A DNA stretch of 64,000 nt from Akkermansia sp. (GCA_017472085.1 JAFUQZ010000071.1:41932-105931), one strand, 5' to 3'. Counted from the first letter of the stretch, positions 26,822-35,235 are shown. Numbers and translations are program-made. Notes: generated by a model from the letters alone, not told the origin.

Positions 26822-27802
26822 TCAGTTGCGCTCGAAGAGGGCGCGAATCTTGCTGCCCACGATTTCGACCGGATGCTCGGCCAGAGCGGCGCGCTTGGCC
26901 ATCAGGTTCGGGGCGCCGGCGGCAGCCTCTGCCAGCCAATCCTGAGCGAACTTGCCGGATTCGATGCGCTTGAGGGATTCCTTCATCTTCTCCTTGACCT
27001 CCGGGCCGAGAATCTGCGGGCCGTTGTAGTACTCACCGAACTCAGCGGTGTTGGAGATGACGCCGTTCATGGCCTGAATGCCCTTGTTGTAGATGATGTC
27101 CACGATGAGCTTGGCCTCGTGCACGCATTCGAAGTAGGCCATCTCGTGCGGATAACCGGCCTCGATGAGGGTCTCGAAACCATACTTCATGAGGTCGACC
27201 AGACCGCCGCAGAGCACGTTCTGCTCACCGAAGAGGTCCTCGTAGGTCTCCTGCTCCATGGTGCATTCCAGCACACCGCCGCGAGTCAGGCCTTCAGCCT
27301 TGGCCATGGCGAGCGCCACGTTGCGGGCATTGCCGGTGGGGTTCTGCCAGACAGCAATGAGACCGGGGCAGCCGAAGCCTTCCTCGAACACGCGGCGAAC
27401 CTCCGTGCCCGGGCCCTTGGGAGCCACCATGATGACGTCCACATCTGCCGGGGGAACGATGGTCTTGAACACATAGGCAAAACCGTGAGAGCAGCAGAGG
27501 GTCTTACCGGCGCTCAGTCCGGGCTTGATCTGGTTCTCAAACACCTCGCCGTGCTTCTCGTCCGGCAGCAGGATGTGAATGATATCGGCACGGGCAGCGG
27601 CGGCATCCACCGTCAGCACCTCGAAACCGTCCTGAACAGCGGCATCCCAGCTCTTGCCGGGGCGCAGACCGATGATGACGTTCACACCGCTGTCGCGCAT
27701 GCAGAGAGCCTGGGCGCGACCCTGAGCACCGTAGCCGATGACAGCCACGGTCTTGCCGTTGAGAACGCTCACATCAGCGTCCTTATCGTGCAGAATATCC
27801 AT
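26822..27802 (-). CDS. ilvC: Ketol-acid reductoisomerase (class I)
   Basis: Catalyses the Mg- and NADPH-dependent isomeroreduction of acetolactate or acetohydroxybutyrate in valine, leucine and isoleucine synthesis. The 326 residues contain the Rossmann loop GYGAQG (23-28), the cofactor-selecting segment GLRPGKSW, the KARI motifs PKGPGTEVRR and CGGLVDLMKYGFETLIEAGY, and the metal-binding ECVHEAKLIVDIIYNKG. The length is typical of class I. IlvB/N/D are not in the window; leuB is at 58 kb with its own promoter, so the branched-chain genes are dispersed. Confidence 0.96.
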   Translation of the reverse strand: MDILHDKDADVSVLNGKTVAVIGYGAQGRAQALCMRDSGVNVIIGLRPGKSWDAAVQDGFEVLTVDAAAARADIIHILLPDEKHGEVFENQIKPGLSAGKTLCCSHGFAYVFKTIVPPADVDVIMVAPKGPGTEVRRVFEEGFGCPGLIAVWQNPTGNARNVALAMAKAEGLTRGGVLECTMEQETYEDLFGEQNVLCGGLVDLMKYGFETLIEAGYPHEMAYFECVHEAKLIVDIIYNKGIQAMNGVISNTAEFGEYYNGPQILGPEVKEKMKESLKRIESGKFAQDWLAEAAAGAPNLMAKRAALAEHPVEIVGSKIRALFERN

Positions 27803-27898
27803 GATGATGTAATGTTATGGGGTTAAACTTATCCAATATCCGATACGTGGGGATGGATGTACCTGACGAATTTAGCATCCGGGGGCGATAAAGCAAGC

Positions 27899-27921
27899 AA
27901 AAAAACAGGCATGTCTGCCTG
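27899..27921 (-). terminator. Hairpin-plus-T-run upstream of ilvC (possible attenuator)
   Basis: Minus strand: CAGGCA-GACA-TGCCTG (27906-27921) followed by seven T. It lies about 100 bases upstream of ilvC with no gene in front on this strand, so it is either a leader terminator or a stop for stray antisense transcription. Confidence 0.45.
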
Positions 27922-27947
27922 GAAGCGCCAAAATGGCAAGATTTTCC

Positions 27948-27975
27948 TTGCGCAGCGGCGTAAATATGGTACATT
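27948..27975 (+). promoter_or_regulatory. Pseudopilin promoter, leaderless type
   Basis: TTGCGC (27948-27953), 16-base spacer, TACATT (27970-27975), then 8 bases to the ATG at 27984. Confidence 0.5.
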
Positions 27976-27983
27976 GGGTGGGT

Positions 27984-28772
27984 ATGAAAAGCGTTTGCAC
28001 CGGAAAATATAAAGGATTTACCCTGATGGAGCTGATGGTGGTCATCGCCATTCTGGCAGCATTGATGGGGATTGGTGCCCCGGCCGTGTACTCTCACATG
28101 GGGCTGGGCAAAGATGCCAAATGCCGCGCCAACCTCGAACAGTTGGTGCAGCTGGGCACCAAGTACAGCCAGGACATGGCTCACAAGACCCTGCTGCCCA
28201 CCAGCGGTATGGATGATGATGAAGATACCGAAACCGTCTGCGAAACGGATGGCTGGTGGGTTGCGCTGGCGCCCCTGGCCGGCAAGGGCACCTATGTCAT
28301 CCCGCGGGAGAAGGACGGCATCATGAAAGTATCCTCCCTCTTCCACTGCCCGGCTGATGACCGCAAGAACATCGATAACGACAGCACCTTCGAAGCCAGC
28401 GAGAAAAGTATCTCCTACGTTTCCTGGACGGACGGTTCAGAAGACCCGGACAATGTGAACTCCTGCATCCGCACCACCGCCAAGCAGAATCTGGACATGC
28501 TTCCCTGGCTCTCCGACGGTATCCCGGTCAAGGGTAAGAGCGTGACGGATGCCGAAACCTTCCGCAAGATGGTGGTGCCCGCAGCGGAGCGTCACAGCGG
28601 CTCCGTGATGATGGCCTACGCCAGCGGCGTGGTCAAGGCCGTGGAGATTGATAAATCCAAGCCTGAGGAACAATTCCGCAAGCTCGCCCCCGCCCTGGCC
28701 AACCGCAAGGTGAAAGCATCTGATGATGCTGAGGAGGACGATGAGGAAGAGTACCCCGAGGATGAAGAATAA
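27984..28772 (+). CDS. Type IV pilin-like / pseudopilin protein
   Basis: A 262-residue protein with a class III signal. The 11-residue basic leader ends in KYKG, the predicted cut is before Phe12, and the mature N-terminus FTLMELMVVIAILAALMGIG has the conserved Glu at +5. The globular part has four Cys residues and a W-rich segment. The C-terminus is extremely acidic (DDAEEDDEEEYPEDEE). It resembles the DUF1559-like prepilins common in Planctomycetes and Verrucomicrobia. It may belong with the secretin at 15-17 kb. The start is set by the leader length and the promoter 8 bases upstream. It overlaps tilS. Confidence 0.85.
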   Translation: MKSVCTGKYKGFTLMELMVVIAILAALMGIGAPAVYSHMGLGKDAKCRANLEQLVQLGTKYSQDMAHKTLLPTSGMDDDEDTETVCETDGWWVALAPLAGKGTYVIPREKDGIMKVSSLFHCPADDRKNIDNDSTFEASEKSISYVSWTDGSEDPDNVNSCIRTTAKQNLDMLPWLSDGIPVKGKSVTDAETFRKMVVPAAERHSGSVMMAYASGVVKAVEIDKSKPEEQFRKLAPALANRKVKASDDAEEDDEEEYPEDEE

Positions 28773-29739
28773 AGATATCTCCCTGCAGCCGCACCCCGCC
28801 TGTATGCCGCACCTGAAGAAAGGAGTGGTGCTGGTGGGGCTGAGCGGCGGTCGGGATTCCGTGGCCCTGTTGCATGTTCTGTTGCAGCAGGGCTGTTGTG
28901 TGCATGCCTGCCATGTGCACCACGGCATACGCGGAGAGGCGGCAGACGCGGATGCCGACTTTTGCCGGGCTCTCTGCGAGCGCCTGGAAGTTCCCTTTGA
29001 GCAGCACCGGATAGATGTGCCTGCCCTGGCACGGGCGCACAAGGTATCGCTGGAAACAGCCGCCCGCACCGCCCGCCGCGAATTACTGAGCACCACGGCT
29101 GCCCGCTGCGGAGCACAGGCCGTTGCACTGGCACACCATGCGGACGACCAGGCAGAGACCGTGCTGTTCCGGCTGGCTCGCGGCGCTGCCGGCTACCGCG
29201 GCATGCAGCCCGTCCACCCCGCGCAGGGCATTCTCTGGTTACGGCCCCTGCTGGCACACACCCGCAGCGATATCACCCGCTATCTGGAAAACCGGGGCGA
29301 AAATTGGGTGGAAGATGCCACCAACGCCGTGGCAGACGTGGCACGCAACCGCATTCGGCTGGAGGTTCTGCCGGCGCTCAATCGCGCCCTGGAGCGGGAT
29401 GTGGCCCCCATCCTGAACCGCAGCGCTGCCCAACAGGCCGATGCGCTTGATGCTCTGGCAGAAGCACTTGACCTGCTACCCCTCACCGACCCTCAGGGGC
29501 GGCTTTTCCTCCCGGCCCTGGCAGAGCGCAGCCCGGCTTTTCGCCGCGCCGTACTGCACCACTACCTCACCCGCGCCGGGGTGCCGGGGCTCACCCACGC
29601 TCATATCTGTGCAGTAGATGCCATTCTGCCGCCGGAAGCGCCCGCTCACAGCGTGAATCTGCCCGGAGGATTCCGAGCCGTGCGCCGGCAGAAACGCCTG
29701 CTGGCAGAACTTCCGCCCGCAGACAATCAGTCGGCATAA
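28762..29739 (+). CDS. tilS: tRNA(Ile)-lysidine synthetase TilS
   Basis: Attaches lysine to C34 of tRNA-Ile(CAU), which changes its decoding from AUG to AUA. The 325-residue protein has the PP-loop SGGRDS (28-33), HVHHGIRG, and LAHHADDQAETVLFRLARGA, all diagnostic. The C-terminal part is short, and the tRNA-binding tail domain of larger TilS proteins is reduced. The ATG at 28762 lies 11 bases inside the pilin gene. An initiation codon slightly downstream (Met15) cannot be excluded. Confidence 0.92.
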   Translation: MKNKDISLQPHPACMPHLKKGVVLVGLSGGRDSVALLHVLLQQGCCVHACHVHHGIRGEAADADADFCRALCERLEVPFEQHRIDVPALARAHKVSLETAARTARRELLSTTAARCGAQAVALAHHADDQAETVLFRLARGAAGYRGMQPVHPAQGILWLRPLLAHTRSDITRYLENRGENWVEDATNAVADVARNRIRLEVLPALNRALERDVAPILNRSAAQQADALDALAEALDLLPLTDPQGRLFLPALAERSPAFRRAVLHHYLTRAGVPGLTHAHICAVDAILPPEAPAHSVNLPGGFRAVRRQKRLLAELPPADNQSA

Positions 29740-29777
29740 CGGCGTATTCCACCCTGTCATGAACGAGCTGGCCGGGC

Positions 29778-29806
29778 TTGACGAAAGTCCGGTTGGAGAG
29801 TATAAA
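29778..29806 (+). promoter_or_regulatory. Promoter of the MFS gene
   Basis: TTGACG (29778-29783), 17-base spacer, TATAAA (29801-29806), 9 bases before the ATG at 29816. AAGGA overlaps the end of the -10. Confidence 0.6.
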
Positions 29807-29815
29807 GGAATCCGC

Positions 29816-31012
29816 ATGAGCGCAGCGGCACAGCAGGCGGTTTCCCGACTCTGGAATGTGACCTATTCCAAGGCCTGGGGGGCGAATTTCCTGCTATTTT
29901 TCTCTTTTATGCTCATGACGCCGCTCTTCCCGGTGTACCTGAGCACGGAGTTCGGCGCGAGCAAGGACACCATCGGGCTGGTACTGGCCGGGTACAGTGT
30001 GATGGCCATTCTGGCACGTTTTGTGAGCGGCTATCTGGTGGACAGTTTTCCCCGAGTGAGGGTGCTCGTGGGGGCCTATCTTCTCTTTGCCCTGTGTACA
30101 GGCGGCTATCTTGCAGCGGGCAGCCTGCTGCTCTTTGCGATGGTGCGCACCCTGCACGGGGCCCCGTTCGGCGCTGTCACCGTGGCCAACAGCACCGTGG
30201 CCGTGGATGCTCTGCCCTACAGCCGCCGTGCAGAAGGAATCGGCTATTACGGCCTCAGCAACAATGCGGCCACCGCCATAGCCCCCTCCATCGGGCTGAT
30301 GGTCTACAGCAAATGGGCTGATTTCGGGCTGCTCATGTGGGTGTCTTTCGGGCTGGCCGTGCTGGGATGCATCCTCACCGCCACCACACGGCTACCCCGC
30401 CGCCCGCGTCCGCTGCCGCGCAAGCCGTTCCGGGTGCGGGAACTTGTCCTGTGGAGCGGCTGGAGCCCCGGGAGCTGTGTAATCTGCTTTTCCTTTGCCT
30501 ACGGCATCGTCTCCACCTACATCGCCCTCTACAGCGTGGAGGAGCTGAAGCTGGCCCACGGGGCGGGCGCTTTCTTCCTGCTGTTCTCCATCGGGCTCAT
30601 CCTGTCGCGGTTGGTGGGCGGGCGCACCCTCCGGCAGGGCAAAATCGTGCAGAACGGTACCATCGGGGTCCTGCTGGGCGTCTGCGGGTACGGCCTCTTC
30701 GCCCTGGTGCATAGTGAATGGAGCTTCTATCTGGCCGCGCTGACCATGGGACTGGGCAACGGCCACATGTTCCCCGCCATGCAGAATATCTTCATGGGTA
30801 TCTGCACCAGAGAGCAACGCGGCACGGCCAACTCCACCCTGCTGGTCTCCTGGGATGTCGGGGTGGGTATCGGCACGCTGGCCGGAGGAATTGCCGCCGA
30901 TTCATTCGGGTTTCATGCGGCTTTTCTGGTGGCGGCAGGGGTCAATCTGGCCGGGGCGCTCTTCTATATTCTCCACACCCGGGGAGATTTCGCACGCAGG
31001 AGAATCGGGTGA
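29816..31012 (+). CDS. MFS transporter, drug/metabolite efflux-like
   Basis: A 398-residue, 12-TM major facilitator protein. The cytoplasmic loop 2-3 has GYLVDSFPRVRV, a form of the MFS motif A, and the mirrored loop 8-9 has SRLVGGRTLRQGK. The style resembles the arabinose-efflux (AraJ/YfcJ) or staphyloferrin-exporter groups. The substrate cannot be read from the sequence. An in-frame ATG at 29759 exists, but the promoter lies between the two ATGs and AGGA precedes 29816. Confidence 0.85.
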   Translation: MSAAAQQAVSRLWNVTYSKAWGANFLLFFSFMLMTPLFPVYLSTEFGASKDTIGLVLAGYSVMAILARFVSGYLVDSFPRVRVLVGAYLLFALCTGGYLAAGSLLLFAMVRTLHGAPFGAVTVANSTVAVDALPYSRRAEGIGYYGLSNNAATAIAPSIGLMVYSKWADFGLLMWVSFGLAVLGCILTATTRLPRRPRPLPRKPFRVRELVLWSGWSPGSCVICFSFAYGIVSTYIALYSVEELKLAHGAGAFFLLFSIGLILSRLVGGRTLRQGKIVQNGTIGVLLGVCGYGLFALVHSEWSFYLAALTMGLGNGHMFPAMQNIFMGICTREQRGTANSTLLVSWDVGVGIGTLAGGIAADSFGFHAAFLVAAGVNLAGALFYILHTRGDFARRRIG

Positions 31013-31067
31013 GACGGCAATCAATTCCGTTGACATTCCGGGTGCAATATGAGATGATGCCGGGCGT

Positions 31068-31550
31068 ATGAAAGACACCTTTGCACAGTTCATTCGACTG
31101 GGGTTGATTATCCCGGGACTTGCAGCGGTGTTGTACTGGGCAGATACCGCCTGGATGGCGCCGCACCGGCTTCCGCCCTGTGAGCAGGACAAACTGCCGG
31201 AAAACCGGGTCTGTCTGGAAACGGTGCTGAGCCGCTATGGCGACAAAATCATCTGGATTGATGCCCGCAGCGCTGCTGATTTCGAGCTCAATCAGCTGAT
31301 GCTGAGCGAGAACCGCATGTTCCCCATCCGCCGTGGCGTGGATATGCAGCAGCAGATTGATGCCGCCATCGGACGCCTCCTGGAGGCGCAGGAGCGCGGC
31401 GAATGCGTGGTCGTTTTCTGCACGGCGGATTGCGGCTCTGCGGAGGACATTGCCGGCGAGCTCCGCGCCCTCGGCATGATTGAGGCCCCCATCTACACGC
31501 TGGAGGGCGGGTGGGATGCCCTCAAAGCGCGCAACCTGCTGCGCGGCTGA
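31068..31550 (+). CDS. Membrane-anchored rhodanese-domain protein
   Basis: A 160-residue protein with one N-terminal hydrophobic helix (about 9-25) that anchors or exports it. The rhodanese fold has WIDARSAADFE (63-73) and the active-site loop CTADCGSA with the candidate sulfur-carrying Cys118. The first Arg/Lys of the common CxxGxR loop is absent, so the substrate may differ from thiosulfate. A TTGACA (31030-31035) and GATGAT (31053-31058) pair ends 9 bases before the ATG. A strong terminator follows. Phage genes start just beyond. Confidence 0.82.
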   Translation: MKDTFAQFIRLGLIIPGLAAVLYWADTAWMAPHRLPPCEQDKLPENRVCLETVLSRYGDKIIWIDARSAADFELNQLMLSENRMFPIRRGVDMQQQIDAAIGRLLEAQERGECVVVFCTADCGSAEDIAGELRALGMIEAPIYTLEGGWDALKARNLLRG

Positions 31551-31568
31551 TGAATACCCTTCAGGAAA

Positions 31569-31601
31569 AACGGCCACGCAGTCGTCCTCTGCGTGGCCGT
31601 T
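31569..31601 (+). terminator. Terminator of the rhodanese gene
   Basis: A perfect 13-bp stem AACGGCCACGCAG (31569-31581) / CTGCGTGGCCGTT (31589-31601) between convergent genes. Confidence 0.8.
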
Positions 31602-31623
31602 CACTACCCAATTCCCTACTATA

Positions 31624-31881
31624 CTATGTCAATACAATGGAATCTTTCTGTCGAGGCGGCGGCAAATGTGCCAGCAGCCGGTGGTTGAAACCGGGGGCTT
31701 CCGCCGGAGTTTCCGCTTTCTTCTTTTCCTCTTCCTCCGCCAGCATGAGCGCCAGCTTCGTATCCTCTATCATGGCCTTGAATTTATCACTCTGACTGTA
31801 CTCGCCGCCGGTATCCCGGAAAATTTCCGCGAGCCAGTCACGTTTTTCATCGATGCTCAGGTGACGGGGATGCTTCATCAT
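31624..31881 (-). CDS. Small phage-type protein, possibly terminase-small-subunit-like
   Basis: An 85-residue charged protein. The pattern SIDEKRDWLAEIFRDTGG ... SDKFKAMIEDTKLALML recalls the helical N-terminal part of small-terminase or related phage DNA-binding proteins (EKR..L..I..DK..A...D.KL). The C-terminus is Pro-rich. It begins in the ATGA that ends the winged-helix gene, so the two are coupled. The function is a guess from pattern. Confidence 0.6.
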   Translation of the reverse strand: MMKHPRHLSIDEKRDWLAEIFRDTGGEYSQSDKFKAMIEDTKLALMLAEEEEKKKAETPAEAPGFNHRLLAHLPPPRQKDSIVLT

Positions 31882-32168
31882 TTTTCCTTGTTACGGTCAA
31901 AGGTCAGCAAACAGCGCACATGGTTTTTTCCGGCTACCGTCGTCAGGTAGACTTCAGATGCACCACCGACCCGTTTCAGCAGCCCCCGGTGCTCCAGAGT
32001 TCGCAGCATGTTGGTACAGGTTCCTGCCGAATACCCCGTAAAGTCTGAAATCTCCTCACCGGTCTCCATGCCGGACATGACGCACAGCAATGTCAACCGC
32101 AATGCCGGCGTCAGCGAATCATGTGCCACATTAAGCAGCAAACAACAGGCAAAATCAATCGCTCTCAT
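31878..32168 (-). CDS. Winged-helix DNA-binding regulator
   Basis: A 96-residue protein with a MarR/ArsR-like winged-helix layout: LTLLCVMSGMETGEEISDFTGYSAGTCTNMLRTLEHRGLLKRV is the helix-turn-helix and recognition helix, followed by a wing (SEVYLTTVAGKN). It is preceded by AAAGGA 9 bases before the ATG, a strong ribosome site unlike most host genes here. The upstream AT-rich region holds an inverted ACTTATTCA repeat that could be its own operator. It probably controls the phage-derived cluster. Confidence 0.75.
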   Translation of the reverse strand: MRAIDFACCLLLNVAHDSLTPALRLTLLCVMSGMETGEEISDFTGYSAGTCTNMLRTLEHRGLLKRVGGASEVYLTTVAGKNHVRCLLTFDRNKEK

Positions 32169-32190
32169 CTCTGTTATTCCTTTCGTTTTG

Positions 32191-32282
32191 ACTTATTCAT
32201 ATTTGTGAATAAGTCTGCAATTATCTCACAATCAATCCAAAAACCTATTTATCAACAAACTTATTCACAAGGTTACTCACAA
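32191..32282. repeat. AT-rich repeat cluster with DnaA-box-like TTATTCACA motifs
   Basis: ACTTATTCA (32191-32199) and TGAATAAGT (32206-32214) form a 9-bp inverted repeat. ACTTATTCACAA occurs on the minus strand (32203-32214) and again on the plus strand (32259-32270). Both contain TTATTCACA, which fits the DnaA-box form TTATNCACA. Near matches TTATCAACA and TTACTCACA lie beside them. Confidence 0.6.
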
Positions 32283-32870
32283 ACTTTTCAAGCGATTTTT
32301 CCAGAGTTTGTAAAGCGGGTGCGAGTCGTTGGAATGTGCCTGCACCGCATTGGCATGAGCAGCCTGCGGCAGAGAAACGCGCCTGTACTCTTCGCGCAGG
32401 GCCTGCAAGGCTGTCGTGCTGTTGATGAGGGGGATGCAGAGCTTGCAGGCAAGACGAACGGCCAGCGCCTCCGCAAATAACGGCTCAAACACGGAACAGT
32501 CCTCAACATCTGCCGTATACAGCAGCCTGATTTCCGTCACCGGGCAATAGATGCAGCGGCCGCGCAAGCTCCACTGAGGGTGGTTCACATGCAACACTCG
32601 CAGACAATCCGGCGGCAAGGTATGGGCCACGGCATGCTCATCATCAACGGCTGCCTCAGCAGAAGTCAGCCGGACTTTCCGGGTGGCAAAGGACCAGCGA
32701 GTGGCACAGAGCACCTCCCGCCGAGCCGGATGGTAGTGCATGTAGCAGAGCCGGGAGGGAAGAGTGCCATTGGAATCAATGGCGGACAGGGGAGCTTCCC
32801 CCAGTTTGCTGAGGGCAGCATTGCAGATATCGAGCGCCGTCAGCGGCGTATTGGAAATGGAATAACTCAT
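32277..32870 (-). CDS. Phage head-to-tail adaptor (T7 gp11 / tail tubular A-like)
   Basis: A 197-residue structural protein. The opening TALDICNAALSKLGEAPLSAID and the following RLCYMHYHPARREVLCATRWSFATRKVRL match the typical tail-tubular-protein-A pattern (ICN-AL-LGE; ...A..H....R...L....W.FA..R). In podoviruses this protein sits under the portal. It runs opposite to the portal gene, which is unusual. I use the ATG at 32868-32870 (MSYSISN); the frame extends 16 codons further without support. Confidence 0.82.
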   Translation of the reverse strand: MSYSISNTPLTALDICNAALSKLGEAPLSAIDSNGTLPSRLCYMHYHPARREVLCATRWSFATRKVRLTSAEAAVDDEHAVAHTLPPDCLRVLHVNHPQWSLRGRCIYCPVTEIRLLYTADVEDCSVFEPLFAEALAVRLACKLCIPLINSTTALQALREEYRRVSLPQAAHANAVQAHSNDSHPLYKLWKNRLKSL

Positions 32871-32953
32871 AGCGTATTCGGGGTGCCTGTTGTGGTTGGC
32901 ACAGCACCAGATTCTCACACATATTCCGATTGTGCAATACCTTTGCTGTGTAT

Positions 32954-32987
32954 TTCACTTCGTTTGCATGCGTGCAAACGAAGTGAA
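32954..32987. repeat. Perfect 15-bp inverted repeat in divergent phage intergenic region
   Basis: TTCACTTCGTTTGCA (32954-32968) and TGCAAACGAAGTGAA (32973-32987) are separated by TGCG. It lies between the tail-adaptor gene (minus) and the small phage genes (plus). The right arm covers the expected -35 position for a TACACT (32997-33002). Confidence 0.75.
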
Positions 32988-33039
32988 GAACGCTGCTACA
33001 CTCTTGCCAGATGAAAAAAAGCAGGATATTGTCCGAGAT

Positions 33040-33396
33040 ATGAGCACGGACTCAAGAAGCGAAGCATACCGATACTACCATGAGAGCGGCAGAAACCTGG
33101 CGGCAGATGTGCATGCGCTCATCAGCAATCCCCGGGGGATTCTGGTTTTCACACCGGAACTGGTCGTCCTGATGAAACCGGTGCTGCTGAGTGAAGAGCT
33201 CCTCTGGGGTGAACTGGCAGATAATCCGCCGGAAGCCGATGCCTGGTATGTTCACCTGCTGGTGGGCAACGTGGCCATGGCGCGGCAGATGGCCTCTGCC
33301 CTGCCCCCTCTGGAATGGCTGTGCTTCCAACGCGGACGTCGCAACAATCAGCCTCACATCTACCACTGGGAGCATCTGCTCCTGAACCATAAATAA
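33040..33396 (+). CDS. Small phage-associated protein of unknown function
   Basis: A 118-residue product I cannot place in a family. It is rich in aromatic and His residues toward the end (LEWLCFQRGRRNNQPHIYHWEHLL) and otherwise helical. Position and style match small proteins next to podovirus portal genes. The ATG at 33040 overlaps, as ATGA, the stop of a 10-codon minigene starting at 33011, which suggests translational coupling. The frame remains open upstream to 32890 across the perfect hairpin, so the shorter start is preferred. Confidence 0.65.
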   Translation: MSTDSRSEAYRYYHESGRNLAADVHALISNPRGILVFTPELVVLMKPVLLSEELLWGELADNPPEADAWYVHLLVGNVAMARQMASALPPLEWLCFQRGRRNNQPHIYHWEHLLLNHK

Positions 33397-33413
33397 CAGA
33401 AAGGAAAGCAAAC

Positions 33414-33650
33414 ATGATGGGATTTTTCAGAACAGGCATCGGTTCCAAGCTGGTCAAAAACAGCTCTGACAGCGCGGAACAGGCCGCTACCATACCGGTG
33501 GTCACCGACACGGTGGAAGAGGACACCTCCTCTTCCTACGCGCAACAGAACAGCCGCCGCAACGGGCTCAAATCCACCCTGGTGAACAGGAACAGCCGAC
33601 CTGCGGCCTCCCTGTTCTCACCGACTGACGGTAACACCACACTGGGATGA
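33414..33650 (+). CDS. Small phage protein upstream of the portal
   Basis: A 78-residue, mostly disordered protein. The ending KSTLVNRNSRPAASLFSPTDGNTTLG follows the loose pattern (STL...T.LLG) of small proteins found before or near portal genes of podoviruses. AAAGGA 8 bases upstream of the ATG is a strong ribosome site. The portal gene starts 4 bases after its stop. The role is unknown. Confidence 0.65.
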   Translation: MMGFFRTGIGSKLVKNSSDSAEQAATIPVVTDTVEEDTSSSYAQQNSRRNGLKSTLVNRNSRPAASLFSPTDGNTTLG

Positions 33651-33654
33651 CACC

Positions 33655-35235
33655 ATGAACACGCTGCTGAGTACCTATAACACCCTGAAAGCTGCCCGGG
33701 CCCCCTGGGAAAGCTGGTGGGACACCCTGCGGCACTATGTGCTGCCCTCCCGCCGGGATGAGGATGACAGCACCACCGCCGATGCCGACAGCGTGCACCG
33801 CCTGGGTGATACCACCGCCGTGGAGGCCTGCCAGAAGCTGGCCAGCGGTCACATGAGCTACATGACTCCCAGCCATGAGCTCTGGTTCAAATGGAGCAGC
33901 CCCGCCCCGGATTCCGGAGACGAAGCCGAATCCTGGTACAACCGCTGCTCCGAAATCGCCAACCGCGAGCTGGCGCTGAGCAATTTTTACACGGAGCTGC
34001 ACGAATGCTTTCTGGACAGAGTCGGTCTGGGAACCGGGAGTCTGTTCTGCAGCACCACGCGCAGCGGGCGTCTCCTGTTCCGCCACATCCCCTGCGGCCG
34101 GTTCGTCTGTGCCGAAAACGATGAAGGCAGCATGGATACCTACATGCGGGAATACACCTGCACCCCGCATCAGGCAGCCTCACAGTTCGGAGAAAAAGCG
34201 CTTGGTCCCCGTGCCAGGGCCCTGCTGGGCGACCCTCGCCAGTGCCATGAGGCAAGCCTGCGCATGCTGCATGCGGTGCGCCCCCGCCAAAAGCGCCGGA
34301 GAGACCGGGATGACGCCCGCAACATGCGCTTTGAGAGCATCTATTACTCGCTGGATGACCAACAGGTGATGGAAGAGAAAGGCTACCATGAAATGCCCTA
34401 CATGGTCACCCGTTTCCTGCGCTGGGGAGAGAGCCCCTACGGGCTCGCTCCCGCACGCCTCGTCTACCCGGATATCCGCCAGGCGCAATTTCTCAACCGC
34501 ATTCTGGATATGCTGGGTGAGCTGGCGGCCTTTCCCCGCATCCTGGAGCTGGCCAACCAGGTGGGAGAAGTGGATTTGCGCGCCGGCGGGCGCACCCTCA
34601 TCAACCCGGAAAGCGCCAGTCTGGGCTTCCCGCGGGAATGGGCCACCCAGGGGCGATACGATGTCGGGCTCTCCCGCCTGGAGCAGAAACGCGACTCCAT
34701 CAACCGCGCGTTCTTCATCCCCATGCTGGATTTGTGGAGCGAGCGCAAGGCCCAGATGAGCGCCACGGAGGTCTACGCCCGGGAAAATGAACGAGTAATG
34801 CTCTTTTCACCGTCATTCACCCTCTTTGCGAGTGATTTTCAACCTCTCATGGAGCGCGTGTTTGCGCTGCTCTTCCGGCTGGGGCGTTTCCCGCAACCGC
34901 CGGCCACGGTGCTGAGCAAAGACCCCATCGGGGAAGATGTGGTGGAAGTACCTCACGTCATCTATCAGGGACGCATCGCCCAGGTCATGCGCCGCCTCCA
35001 ATCCGAAGGCATTGAGCGCACACTCCAACGACTTCAGACCTTATCCGGTCTGGATGCCGGGATATGTGACCACGTTGATTTAGACCGGGCGTTCCGGCTC
35101 TCTGCCCGTCTGGATGGAGTTCCGGAGGACATTCTGCGCTCACAGACGGCAGTCAGGCGACTGAGACGCCAGCGGGAACAACAGCTGGCCGCAATCACAC
35201 AGGCACAACAGCAACTCACACCCCCTCAGCCATGA
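33655..35235 (+). CDS. Phage portal / head-tail connector protein
   Basis: A 526-residue protein of the podovirus head-tail-connector family (T7 gp8, Bordetella phage Bbp20 type). The protein opens with YNTLKAARAPWESWWDTLRHYVLPSR. A DSVHRLGDTTAVEACQKLASGHMSYMTP segment and a later long helical region (FLNRILDMLGELAAFPRILELANQVGEVD, ERKAQMSATEVYARENERVML) follow the family order. The full length and absence of stops suggest recent acquisition or selection. It overlaps the next gene by 4 bases. Confidence 0.9.
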   Translation: MNTLLSTYNTLKAARAPWESWWDTLRHYVLPSRRDEDDSTTADADSVHRLGDTTAVEACQKLASGHMSYMTPSHELWFKWSSPAPDSGDEAESWYNRCSEIANRELALSNFYTELHECFLDRVGLGTGSLFCSTTRSGRLLFRHIPCGRFVCAENDEGSMDTYMREYTCTPHQAASQFGEKALGPRARALLGDPRQCHEASLRMLHAVRPRQKRRRDRDDARNMRFESIYYSLDDQQVMEEKGYHEMPYMVTRFLRWGESPYGLAPARLVYPDIRQAQFLNRILDMLGELAAFPRILELANQVGEVDLRAGGRTLINPESASLGFPREWATQGRYDVGLSRLEQKRDSINRAFFIPMLDLWSERKAQMSATEVYARENERVMLFSPSFTLFASDFQPLMERVFALLFRLGRFPQPPATVLSKDPIGEDVVEVPHVIYQGRIAQVMRRLQSEGIERTLQRLQTLSGLDAGICDHVDLDRAFRLSARLDGVPEDILRSQTAVRRLRRQREQQLAAITQAQQQLTPPQP

